Origin: Irineochytrium annulatum
Lineage: Eukaryota > Chytridiomycota > Chytridiomycetes > Chytridiales > Chytridiaceae
Direction of reading: 5' to 3'
DNA: 62,723 nt
Assembly (NCBI GenBank): GCA_027600665.1
Contig: JADGJL010000035.1
Location: forward strand, 1-62,723
Part shown: positions 1-10,600 of the stretch, piece after piece
Layout of the letters: each line of letters opens with the position of its first letter
Position numbering within the stretch: the first letter of the stretch is position 1
Notes under the pieces: generated by a model
Told to the model about the DNA's origin: nothing
Seen by the model: only the letters and a program-made list of their open reading frames with translations
Databases searched by the model: none
Program-made: the position numbers and the translations under genes

Positions 1-810
1 AAGCCCCCGGGCCACGGGCAGGGACTCCACGGGCCGGGGTGGGGGAACGGGGGCGAGAGGCGGCGTTGATAGCGGGTTGATCGCGAGGTGTTACTTTTCG
101 TTGTCGTGGCCAGGGCCTGGTACCATCCGGGGATCGAGGGCCGTCATAGGAGCCGAAGCCCAGCCATTTCTGCCGGCCGTGACGATTTTCCTTTGGCCGT
201 GTACATAAATCTTATATTAGGCCTTTTTTTACTAATCCTGTTGGATTTAGTTTTACCCTTCAAGTATCTTCCTTGTTGTTATCATTATTATTATTCGAGC
301 AAGCCTATATTCAATGTAGCTACACTGCCCCCCTTCTCAACGACGTACACGTAACTATAATTCTTTGGAACGTACTGGGTTTAAAAATGCTTGCTACCCG
401 TTTTCTATGCTTATCCTATATTTGCCCCTCACGTAACCGCGAATTGACGCTTGACGAGATTTACTTTTCATGTTAACCGCATAAATTAATTGCTATTATT
501 ATGATTAATATCTGATGCTACTGCTACTGCTACTTCATACTGCAATCAGCCGCAAGCCGATGCTTTACGTCGAATAAATTGACGCTCCTTCGAGGGAAGT
601 CATGTGTCAAGGGGGATGAAATTCTTACGAATGAGGAAAAGCGAGAGATCACTCTGGAGCGCACAAAAAGAGGGAGAGCGGAGGGACGAAGGGTAAAAAA
701 AATTTGAGGTGCTGTGACTTAGATGCAATTGCGTGGCAGTTTGTGTGGTAACGTTGCAGGGAAGTGAGGAAACTTGTGAGCAGAACGATGATAGTGGAGG
801 AGGAGGGCCA
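1..810. other. Intergenic, no gene recognised
   Basis: I see no convincing coding exon here. Short open frames lack recognisable motifs and the sequence is AT-rich over about 200-560. A short trinucleotide-type run (repeats of gctact) lies near 515-532. The right part is the 3' flank of the DOT1 gene. Confidence 0.5.
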
Positions 811-3044
811 TTATCGGTTAACGGTGTGGATAAAGTAGCTCCCGGACGTGCTCATCCATGAGACGTAGTTCTGAGGGTATATGTACTGCAAAACGCGGTT
901 AGCAATGAGAACGGTAATGTTTGGAGAAACTGCAATAAAATACAAACCTCTTTGACGGAGAAGATGGTCTCGATCGCATTGCTCCTGCGACCGTTCTGCC
1001 TGCCGCCTATCGGCACGAGGCTCTTGAGCGAAATAACCTTGAAGCACGGTGTTAAAAACGTCACTCATCCTCGCCCCACAATAAAAAAAAACAAAAAGAA
1101 AAACTCTCTACCTTGGCCGTATCTTTCAAATCCAGGAACCGCTGCAGGATCTTCTGATTCAACTCCGCGTCGTACGCATAGCTGAATTAATCGCATCAGC
1201 AACTCACGCAACCGACATCCGCCACAAGCGAAGCCAAACATACTTGTTCACAAAGATGATGTCGGCCCTTTTGATCACGCTGTGGACCTCGTCGTCCTCC
1301 AAGAAATCGCCCTTCTTCAACCGGACCTTCCCGCACGGCTTCGAGTACATGCGCATGCGCGTCAGGAACTCGACGCGGAGCTTACGGGCGAGGTTGGAGG
1401 GGTTCTCCATTACTTCGATACCGTAGGCCTCGCAGAGCGTCTGGGCGGCCACTTGGAGGACCACATTGCCGGTGCCGCTTCCCTATGTGGGAGGGATATA
1501 TTATCAGCAAGCGGGAACGACAATGCGAGTTCCCTGCGTTGAGGGTATTTTTACCATATCGAGGAAGCAGTGATGAGGCTGAATCCCAGCCTTATCGATG
1601 ATCTCCGACACCAGTATCGGCTTCACCTCTCCATACACATTGTTCGAGAACTCTGTGTCGTGGCGAAATGGATTAGCAACGTGCAGCATTTCAGGACATA
1701 GTAATCTCATTTCTTCCGAGACTTCACACGCCCCCGTCCATCCTTTACCCATCCTTCCTTTTCCAGCATTTAACCCACATCAGGATCCAAACCCCAATCA
1801 CTCTTGCCCCGCCCTTCATCCCGAAATACTCACCCTTGTACTCCTTCAACGCATGCACATTCGGCGAAACGACCCTGCTCGTGCTCTGCTCCAGGATCCA
1901 CTCAATCAGCTCGCGGTTCGCGGGCGGCCCCAGCCCCTCATTCCTCGCCAGGACTGTCGCATAGCTCTGCTTCACGCTCAGCATCAGCGCGTTGAACGCC
2001 TCGACGTTCTCGACAATGTCGGCCGCATTCCTCCTCTTGCAAGCCTTGATGATGGCGCGGAGTGTGCCCGAGGTGCGATCCCCGAACCCGGAGGTGTCGA
2101 CGCCGTCCAGGCAGTCGGTCACGATGCGGTAGACGGTGGAACCCAGATCGTGGATCGGATCGTATTCCTCGGGTTTGCCCGGGACGGCGAGGGCGAACTC
2201 TTCGTAGGCGTCCGAGGCGCCAGGGTATTCGATCCGGACGCTCTTCAAAGTTTCCTCAGAGAGGGGGCCTTCGCCCGCTATGGGCTTGTACTGCTTCACG
2301 TCCTGCAGGACCAACTTCCTCGAGCTGACATTGCTGTTCGCGCTCTTGGCCACGGCCCTGTGATCCTTTGGCGGGCCCGCACCAGGCACGATGTCCATAG
2401 GCGTCGGACCCACTCCGTTCGCGTTCACGGGTGTCGAGGACCTGTCGTCCCTCGCTCCCTTGATCCGCTCGTCCCTCTCCTTCTTCTCGGCTCGCTCTCC
2501 CTTCGCGCCGTCCTTATCATCCCGCGCTTTTTTGGACTCCCTATCGTCCCTATCCCGCTCCCTGTCCCTCTCCTTCTTCTCTGCCCGGTCCTTGGGCTTA
2601 GGTTCTACACCCGGTGTAGGGTGGTGCGGCGGAGACTTCATGTCGACCTATGGTACACAAAGTAAGCGCGAGAACGTGGGAATATGGAGTGAAAGGAACC
2701 GCATCCGGAACAACAAAAACGGACTTGGCCGTCGGAGGCCCTCAGCGTCCTATGCTCGTCCCTTGCTCACTGCGTTCCGCGTTTCCTCCCTCGCCCATTA
2801 TCAAAAAAAAACTCACCACCGACGGATCAGGCGTTCCCCTCTCTCTCGAAATTGACGAGTCCGTCTCCGAGTTTGGGGTCAGTATGTTGCTAGGCATCCT
2901 CCGCTGCTTCTCCCCTCCAACCTCCAGGCCCTTGAATGGAGCGTTCGGAGGTGACGGTAAAGCCACGATTCGCATGTACACGCATCGCTGAGGCCGCGGT
3001 CTCGGGATGGACCCAGCGGGGAGGATGCGTCGTTCTTTCGGCAT
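811..3044 (-). CDS. DOT1: Histone H3-K79 methyltransferase DOT1
   Basis: Nuclear SAM-dependent methyltransferase of histone H3 lysine 79. I can join seven exons with consistent phase: 3044-2817, 2647-1834, 1652-1555, 1482-1244, 1181-1112, 1037-948 and 885-811, giving about 537 residues. The N-terminal half is charged and low-complexity (repeated Lys/Arg/Glu/Asp around residues 85-125). The catalytic DOT1 fold follows: the entry motif KEYKEFSNNVYGE, SAM motif I DMGSGTGNVVLQ, the acidic YGIEVMEN strand, VNNYAYDAELN, and the C-terminal VSWMSTSGSYF block that closes the family domain. The first exon (76 codons) is the least certain part; its donor and acceptor join in phase, but translation could instead begin at the ATG ending at 2641. 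The family assignment is firm. Confidence 0.9.
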
Positions 3045-3734
3045 GGGGGTCGGGACTGGAGTTCGACGGGACGACGGCGGGCCGGGGAGGTGGGGGTGCG
3101 ATGGGAACCTGGGATGGAGGATCAGGGGGTTTGACGTGGAAGTTGGGTCTTTTTCTTTGTTGACTTTGTTCGGACGCCTCTGGGAGCCACCCGCAGTCAG
3201 TCGAAGTGCTATCGCGACCAGGCTTCAATAGCAAGGCAAGAGAGCTACCACCATCACGATGCTTTGTACGGCTTTAGTTTTTTTTACAAGAGAAAATGAT
3301 TGCCCTGAGCTCACGGAGATAGCGCTCAAATGGCCGCTGTCACAAGTCGAACTGTGGCCTTCAAGTGCAAACGTGACAACACTGATTTTTCACGCTCTTC
3401 TTCCCTTCGCAAGCGGTTGTCTGCTCAGGAGAGGCGCCGGGTTTGAGTTGGCTTTTCGTCCCAGCGAAGATCATGCAATCATGCAAGGGAAACTCTCGCT
3501 ATCAACGACGACGCCGTCCTTTTATTTATTTAACCTTATGGCCGACCGTTTAGTGGCACTTGCCCCTCTACCCGAGGCTTGCAACTCGCAACGCCTAATG
3601 TTGGGAGACATGCCAGTAATTTCAGAAAATGTTTGAAGTTAAAACGCAGCAGCGATCTTTGCACCGCCCGCCTCCATTAGCACGCCAGCAACCACCTCCC
3701 CCCATCCGCATTCCTCGGCTCGCTCGCCCGAAGG
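3045..3734. other. Intergenic between DOT1 and the GTPase gene
   Basis: This is the shared 5' side of divergently transcribed DOT1 (-) and the Rho-like gene (+). A 125-codon open frame at 3259-3636 (+) has no recognisable motif and I do not call it a gene. Confidence 0.5.
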
Positions 3735-4766
3735 ATGCCCGATGACGTGCCACCAACGAACCGGATGCGCCTTGTCACCGTCGGCGACGGCGAATGTGAG
3801 TTTGTGGCCCATTCGCCCCCACCCAAACCATTTTTCTCACCCTTCACCCTCCGCCATGCAACCCCAGGCGGCAAAACGGCCCTCCTGTCAGCCTTCGCCG
3901 ACCCCCGATCCCCGTTGATCCATATCCCGACCGTCTTCGACCTCGCCGGGAACGGGTCCGTGAGCTTCCTGGACGAGCAAACGGGGAAGGAGGTGGTCGT
4001 GCAGATGACGCTGTGCGACACGGCCGGTCAGGAGGGATTTGTGGGGCTGAGGCCGATCAGCTATGAGGGGGCGGATGTGGTCGCGCTGTGCTTTGAGGTG
4101 GCGAAGCCGGAGACGTTGGAGAATGTCGCGAGGGTGGTAAGTATTGTTGCGGAGAGATTGGGGACAACGGATCGTGATCGGGTGGAAGGAGGCGAGCAGG
4201 AGACAGGGATCGCTTCTTTGGGGAGAGATAGGGACAATGGGGGAGAGATGGGGGACAGGGATCATCATCGGGTAGAAGGAAGAGCCAGAGACTGGGGATC
4301 TCGATCTCGGACTGAGGCGGGGATCGATCATCTGTGTTATGACGTACAATCTCTCCGCTTTTCCTTAACCTGACACCTCTTCTTTCATCCATTCTCTCAA
4401 CAGTGGGCACCAGAGCTGTACAACCACGTCCCCGACGTCCCCGTCGTCCTCGTAGCCTGTAACACCGACCTCCGGGACGACCTGCCCACAATCAAAGAAC
4501 TCGCCCTCATCAACCGCTGGCCTGTCACGCGTGAGGAAGGAGAGGAGATGGCGACCCGGATCGGCGCGAGGGCCTACGTCGAGTGCTCGGCCGTGAGGAA
4601 CATGAACGTAGGTGACGTGTTCGTGGAGGCTGCCAGGGCGGCGTTGGATACGGCGAGGCGGAGGAAGGAACCCACGACGAACAAGAAGGTTGTAAGGAGG
4701 TGGAGTAAGGCCAGGTGGCGGTTCTTGGGGGAGAAGTACAGGGCAAAGTTGGGGAAGTTCTTCTAG
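3735..4766 (+). CDS. Rho-family small GTPase, atypical, no CAAX box
   Basis: Ras-superfamily GTPase of the Rho type. Three exons (3735-3795, 3868-4136, 4404-4766) give about 230 residues; a second in-frame ATG at 3765 fits the usual Rho start better. Visible motifs are the P-loop GDGECGKT, Rho-type switch I PTVFD, switch II DTAGQEGF, a Rho insert region after LRDD, and the G5-like ECSAV. Two things are odd. The G4 motif that reads TKLD in Rho proteins is CNTD here. The C-terminus is strongly basic but ends in KFF with no cysteine, so it cannot be prenylated by the usual route. Membrane binding, if any, would rest on the basic tail. Rho membership is clear; the pathway is not. Confidence 0.85.
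4137..4403 (+). repeat. Intron 2 of the GTPase gene with imperfect ~60-bp tandem repeats
   Basis: This 267-bp intron is several times longer than its neighbours. Segments 4152-4211 and 4243-4301 are similar: both begin gagagat, carry a gatc-gatcggg-aagga core and end near agac-ggggatc. A partial copy lies at 4223-4242. It looks like a small expanded repeat inside the intron. Confidence 0.6.
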
Positions 4767-5214
4767 TTTGGATTTTTTTTTGGGGGCCAGCTACAGAACT
4801 CGATACCGCGATAATTTTGTTTATTGATTGGAATGTAGTAGTATCACACGCATATATCCTTCATCTTGACCAAGAATCGATGTTTTTATTCCCACCTGTT
4901 TTGAAGCTGTAAATAAATGCGTATGTCGCTGCGTTGGGCCATGAATCAAGCTCCAGAATTTGACCTCCCCCAATTATCTTAACTTTTCCAACCCCGCCAA
5001 TACAGGCTAACGCGCACTATGGCAACCGAGCTCCGTGAGAAGTGTTTCGAGGACGTCGCCGGCTACCTTTTTTTTTTTTCTTGGAGCGTTGGTGGAAGGA
5101 CGCCGATTTCTGTCCCGCAGGCAACCGTCGTCGCCGGTGCCAGGTGCAGCCTATTGACAGGCAGTCAACAGCCCCGATGCGTCGCATCCAAATTCAAGCG
5201 CGACATTGCATTAG
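4767..5214. other. 3' flank of the GTPase gene, with a possible start of the decayed F-box gene
   Basis: The first part is AT-rich 3' flanking sequence. An ATG at 5019 opens a frame (ELREKCFEDVAGYL) that could be the remains of an F-box N-terminus leading into the pseudogene at 5215. A run of more than ten T at about 5068-5079 interrupts the region. Confidence 0.35.
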
Positions 5215-5840
5215 GTGTTGCATCACGCCGTCGAGTCGGACGCCGACGAAGAAAACCACTCATCGCCCGTTTGCTTCGGGTGCGTGTTTTTGTGGTCCCA
5301 GAACATGATCCTATCATCGCAAGGTACGCAATGCACAGCTAGCAAAAGTCGCCACAAGACGATGAATCTGCTTCTGAGAACGTGGCAGCGTAGGTTGAAT
5401 TCGCCATCGAGCTCCAGGATCAAATGCTAGGGCCGAAAACGATCGTGGAGGGCGACGTCGCTGTCGGCACGGCCCGTCGGCTCCTCTCGTCCTCCTAAAT
5501 CATTAGTGCTGACCTGCAGGATGTCGATAACGCGCTGAGGGGTCCCCAGTCAACGAGGATTGTCCGTTCGGCAAGCGTGCCAAGGCGAGCACTGCAACGA
5601 CCAGAAGCGGGTGGAATCCCGGAGTACACAAGCACGATCTTTCGAACCACATTTCGTTTTTGCTTGCGGTGGATGAAAGGCGACAGCACTTCGACGACAT
5701 GCTTGACCTGGTGTTGCTAGATCCACTGTTGACGCCTGCTCTGGCTGTGGTTTGCGAGGACGAGAAGCGCAGGATTCTGGGCTCGAGGGATGGGATTGCG
5801 GGGCGGAGAAGGAATGATCTCACGAGCCTTTACCTAAGCA
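5215..5840 (+). pseudogene. Remnant of an F-box-like gene (paralogue of the gene at 21516-23087)
   Basis: Two separated pieces match the intact protein encoded at 21516-23087 (-). At about 5278-5320 the translation FLWSQNMILSS matches FLWSQNVLLSS near residue 55 of the intact protein. At 5675-5815 the translation LDLVLLDPLLTPALAVV followed by RRILGSRDGIAGR matches its last 55 residues. The two pieces lie in different frames and only about 350 bp apart, whereas about 1.2 kb separates the counterparts in the intact gene. The centre, holding the leucine-rich part, has therefore been deleted. This is the decayed copy of a local gene family. Confidence 0.7.
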
Positions 5841-6027
5841 ATGGTGACGGCACTGATATAACACGATTGTGTTGGGAAACATTACTGCCTGCTATCTGTT
5901 CGTTTTACTTCGTGTTTATCTACAGGTAGATATTGAGGAGGTCAAAGGGTCAGTTCTGTCATTCGGACTCACGTGAGCCGGTGGCCCACGGCCTCCGTCC
6001 TTCCCAGCGACTCCATCGCCTGTCCCG

Positions 6028-7507
6028 ATGCGTCGTCTGTTCCTGTCCCTGGTCCTCCTCCAACTCTACGCGACAGCCGGCTCGCGGGCCGAAGTCGGCC
6101 TCTGGCACCTGCATGGCGACTCTGCGCAGCTCAGCTTCGGCCCCTACCGCCCGCCCTTCGCGTCGTCGATATCCGACTGCCCGAAGCTAAAGCGGCGCTC
6201 AAAGAGACCCACGGACGTGCACGACCTGCGGCCAGAGGTAAATTATCTTTCTATCTCATTCGTTGGCTCAAATAATATTAGGACATCGACATCGTCATCG
6301 CGATGGGGGACTCGATAACGGCCGGGTTCGGCGCCAAGGGTCTGCCCGTGGCGGGGGAGATCTTGCCGATGAAGCTGACGTCTGTACGTGTTGTAGTCAT
6401 CGAGCAATGCGCATTGCTTATTATTTATTCTTCACCCTGATCGATACACCAGGAAAATCGCGGAATCTCGTATCCGATCGGTGCGGACGCGAACGCCGTC
6501 ACATTGCGGAATATGCTCGCTCACTACAACACCGACCTGGAGGGCGGGAGCGTTGGAGACCACTTGGCAGAGGTGTGCAAATGACTCACCCTCGTCGCAA
6601 CCTGACCAATTTGTACCCAGATTTGTAGCGGCCTCTTCTGCTTCCCGTACACGCACTACCCGGGGGACCATCTGAATTCTGCACAGTCCGGTGCGATGGT
6701 GCAGAATCTGCTCGGACAGCTCGATTACGTGATCCACAAGTTAAACCACAATCCAGACATTGACTTCGAGAAAGATTTCAAGGTGGGGCGAACGACGAAA
6801 TCTCTTACGTGGAGCGCAGACATCCGGGAACCTTCAGACTCAATCTTATCAGCTCCTCTCCGTCTTCATAGGCTCCAACGACCTCTGCTCCGGCTGCTCC
6901 ATCATCGCCAACAAGACCTTTCTCTCCCCCGACGCATACGAGGCCACGATGCGCGACCTCTTTGACTCGATTCGCGAAGCCATACCCCGAGTCGTCGTCA
7001 ACGTGCAGATGGTCTTCAACGTCTCCCAAGTTTACGACCTGACGTACGACAGCCTGTGGTGCGAGACCGTCAGGCTCAGCGGGTTGGCGTATGAGTGCAC
7101 GTGCGCCTTTTTGCCGGGGGAGGCCGGGGATATCATGAGGAGCAGGATGGACAGCCTCGCGGTGGCGTACAATGAGCGGCTGTTGAGGATTGCGGAGGAC
7201 TATAAAAGGACGTACGACAAAAATTTCCTCCTCATCGTGGATCCACTCTTCTCCGGGGTGCGTGTCAGCGAGTGGCCGCTCGACTCGTTGTCGGACATCG
7301 ATTGTTTCCACCCGGCCGTGTCGAGTCATGAGGTTATGGCCATTGGGGCTTGGAATAATCTATACATGCCCTTTGAAAGAAAGGGTACTTCTTGTGTTTC
7401 GCATACCTTAAAGATAGTTCTGCTCACTACATTTCTTAGCGCGGACAATATCACCATCAAGCAAGCATCTGGTTTTCTGTCCCACCGAGAGCTCCAGAAT
7501 CCAGTAG
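6028..7507 (+). CDS. Secreted GDSL/SGNH phospholipase B-like lipase
   Basis: Esterase of the GDSL (SGNH) family, most like animal and amoebal phospholipase B1 domains, expected to remove acyl chains from phospholipids outside the cell. It starts with a signal peptide (about 22 residues, hydrophobic core LFLSLVLLQLYA). Block I is GDSITAGFGAKG with the catalytic Ser, block III is IGSNDLC, and block V is DCFHPAVSSHE with the Asp-His pair. Exon 1 is 6028-6237; further introns are removed around 6238-6282, 6384-6453, 6570-6619 and 6781-6838. A last intron (7373-7439) leads to a short tail containing VFCPTESSRIQ and a stop at 7505-7507. Reading through that last intron gives a slightly longer, less family-like end. 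Confidence 0.85.
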
Positions 7508-7600
7508 TCTTTCATTAATTAATAATGTTATTTCTTCAAGGTATTTTCGCAGACGATCTAGCAGCAATAATAATTCGTTTGGCAAAACCTAGCCTTCATC

Positions 7601-10600
7601 TTAAGCACCAGTCCTACTAACGATACCAATCTTAGCTAACTCCTCCCACTCAGCCCTCCTCTCCATCTTAACGTCGGCCTGCTGCGGCGCATCCAAAAAC
7701 CCAATCGCAGTGAAATAACCCAAGTACAGTCCTATAAGCTCCCTAACATCTTGGCACCTGCCCTCGACGACGGCCCGGACGTTCGAGTCATCAAGCTCCG
7801 GACTCCGTGTCGACGTCGGGAGGTCGTCCAGGACGAAGTGAAGGAGCGGGTAGAGCGCGTGAGCATCCGTCGGGTTCGACGCTGAGAGGGTGAGGTCCAT
7901 CAGCGACGTCCGCCAGTGAATGTAGTCCGTCTTGACGACTGGGTAGCCGTGCGGAGCAATCAGGTCAAAGAGGTCGTCGAAGCGGAACCTATAGATGACG
8001 CAAGCATTAGCCCCTCGCAAAGCAACGCTGAAAACCAGGGCAAACCGAACCTGTGCGGGTTCCACATTTGGTAAACCGGATGAGACAGACCCGTCTCCTT
8101 CGTCGCAATGTCGGCGACCGAGTCCGCGACGTAGTCCACGGGGCACATGTTGACGACATTCGAAATTCTGGGAACCTTGCCGAGCTGGATGCAGCCCTTA
8201 ACCAGGCGCCAAAGGAAGTCATCCGTGTTGCTCACTAAAATTCACGCAATCAATATACCGAATATTCAGTCGGACGCCGTCCCGAACTCACCTCCGGACG
8301 TCGAGTCCCCAACAATATATCCCGGCCTAATAATTGTCGCAGGAACGCCGCGACTTCTCGCCCTCATCACAAGCCCCTCAGCAACCCACTTTGACTGTCC
8401 ATACCCGCTTCTCAAACCCCTCCTCGCGCCCTCCAAATCATCACTCTCGGGCACCGCCTTCCCAACATCCAAAAACTTCCTCACGTAATGCCTCGTGTCC
8501 AGCACTGACGTCGACGACACGAAGTGGAACGGCTTTAGCCTTCCCTCCGTCGCCATCCTAAGTCCCCACAGCGTGCCGAGCACGTTGGCGGCGCGGAGCT
8601 TATGGTATGGGTATACCCAGTGAACAAGCGCGCCGTTGTGCACGATTACGTCCACCTCCTCACAGAGCGTCCGCCACGCATCCTCCTTGATGCCGAACCG
8701 CTCCCCACTAAGGTCCCCGACCACGACGCCAACCCTCCCGTCGGCAACCCACGCGTCCTCCCAGCACAAGTGCCGCCTCCCGTTGCCGCGAAGCCGGTCC
8801 AACGCTGCCGCCTCATTCGATGCACGGACCAAGCACAAGACCTTCTGCGCGCCACGTGCAAGCAGACTCCGCAGGATGAACGCCCCAAGGAAGCCCGTCG
8901 CACCGGTGAGGAAGAACGTCCCTCCCTCAGCGCGCGGGAACGTGAACGCAGGTCGCCCCGCCGCGCTGACATTCGCATCGTCCACCACATCGAGGTCCGC
9001 GGCGTAGTCGACCACGTCCTCCCCTCCGAGCTCGTCGGCGGACTGTTGCTGGGTGACGGCGGCGATTGACGGCTTGCTCCTCGGCGCGTTCGAGATATTT
9101 AAATCGCTCCCACGCAGCCGCTCAACCTCTCTCGACATCCCACCAATTGTGGGTTCGCGGTAAATAAGCCCCAAAGGCACCTCGACCGCAAGCTGCTTGC
9201 GGACGCCGAATAGAAGACGGGTCGCGAGGATAGAGTGGCCACCGAGGTCGAAAAAGTTGTCGTCGAGGGAGATGTTCGCGGCGGGGCGGTGAAGAAGCTC
9301 GGCCCAAATAGATAGGATCGTCGATTGGGTCGGGGTGATTTGTGTGGTGGAGGCGGCGGAGGCGGACAGGTTGGCAATGGCCGTATCGGGGAATGGAAGC
9401 GCGTTCTTGTCCACCTTCCCATTCGGCGTGAGGGGCATGCGTGTGAGAGGGGCGAAAACTACACGAAATGAAGTTGGTTAAAAATTAGTCCTATGTTACG
9501 ATGTGGGACATACCGGAAGGCACGGCATAGCTCGGCAGCTTCAACCTTAAATACTCGCGAATATCTTTGATAAGCGCCGCGAGATCGCTGTGCTCCGCCC
9601 CCTCCAACGGAACGAAGTAGCTAACCAACGTTGGTTCCTCAAACTTATCTCTCCGAACCAGTGTAACGTTCTCCCTCACCCTCGGGTGTTGGCTGAGATG
9701 CGTATCAATCTCCCCAAGCTCGATCCTGAACCCTCGGATCTTGACTTGATCGTCCGCCCTCCCCGTACACTCCACCGACCCATCCGGCCTGTACCTCCCC
9801 AGATCACCCGTCCGATACATCCGATCCCTCGCCCCTTTGAAGTGCGGCAGCGCCTTCCCACGCTCCGTTTCAGGCGGTCCTGACGGGTTGAAAGGGTTCG
9901 TGATAAACTTCTCCCGCGTCACGTCCTCGAGGCGCAGGTAACCCTCCGCAAGCCCGCTGCTCCGCACATAGATCTCACCGACCTCTCCAACGCCACAGAG
10001 CAAACCTGCAGGGTTGACTACGAGCAGCTGGACGTCCTTCATCCCCTTGCCGGCCGGCATAATATCCTTTTGCTCCGACAGAAACCCGAGGTTGACGGAC
10101 GACGGCGGGATCGTGAGGTACGACACCGCACGCTGTGTCTCGGTCGTGCCGTACATGTTGATGATATGCACGTTCGGCGCGAGGAACTGAAGGCGAGTGA
10201 CGTCGCGCTTCGTGAGGACGTCACCGACGAAGAAAGCGTTGCGGAGAGTCGGGATGGGCGTGCTGGCGTTGGCGGAGAGAAGTTGACCCATAGCGGGCGT
10301 GAGGTGGGTGACGGTGATCCCATTGGTAGCCATCCAGGATGCAAGCTGGCCCGGGTTGCCAATGTCGTCCGACGAAGGGATACGGAGCTGGGCCCCGAGG
10401 AAGAGCGGCGTAAAGACTGAAGGGGTCTTTAGTGATAGTAATGGTAAATTAGACTCACTGTCGCGCTGAATGGGGTCGTGAGCAATCCCGCTTAACATTG
10501 TGAACCTTTCTTCCGCACTCATCGCAAACTCTTCCTTCATCCACGGGTAGAAGTGAGTGAGGGAGAAATGCCGACCGCGAACTCCCTTTGGGATACCAGT

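Noticed and set aside
1598..2665. 355-codon plus-strand open frame
   Set aside because: Antisense to DOT1, whose exons join in phase into a recognised domain. The antisense product is low-complexity Arg/Pro/Leu-rich.
2890..3234. 114-codon minus-strand proline-rich frame
   Set aside because: It overlaps, in another frame, the first DOT1 exon that splices in phase to the next exon. No independent motif supports it.
3259..3636. 125-codon plus-strand frame
   Set aside because: No domain, signal or homology that I recognise, and no splice signals linking it to the GTPase gene.
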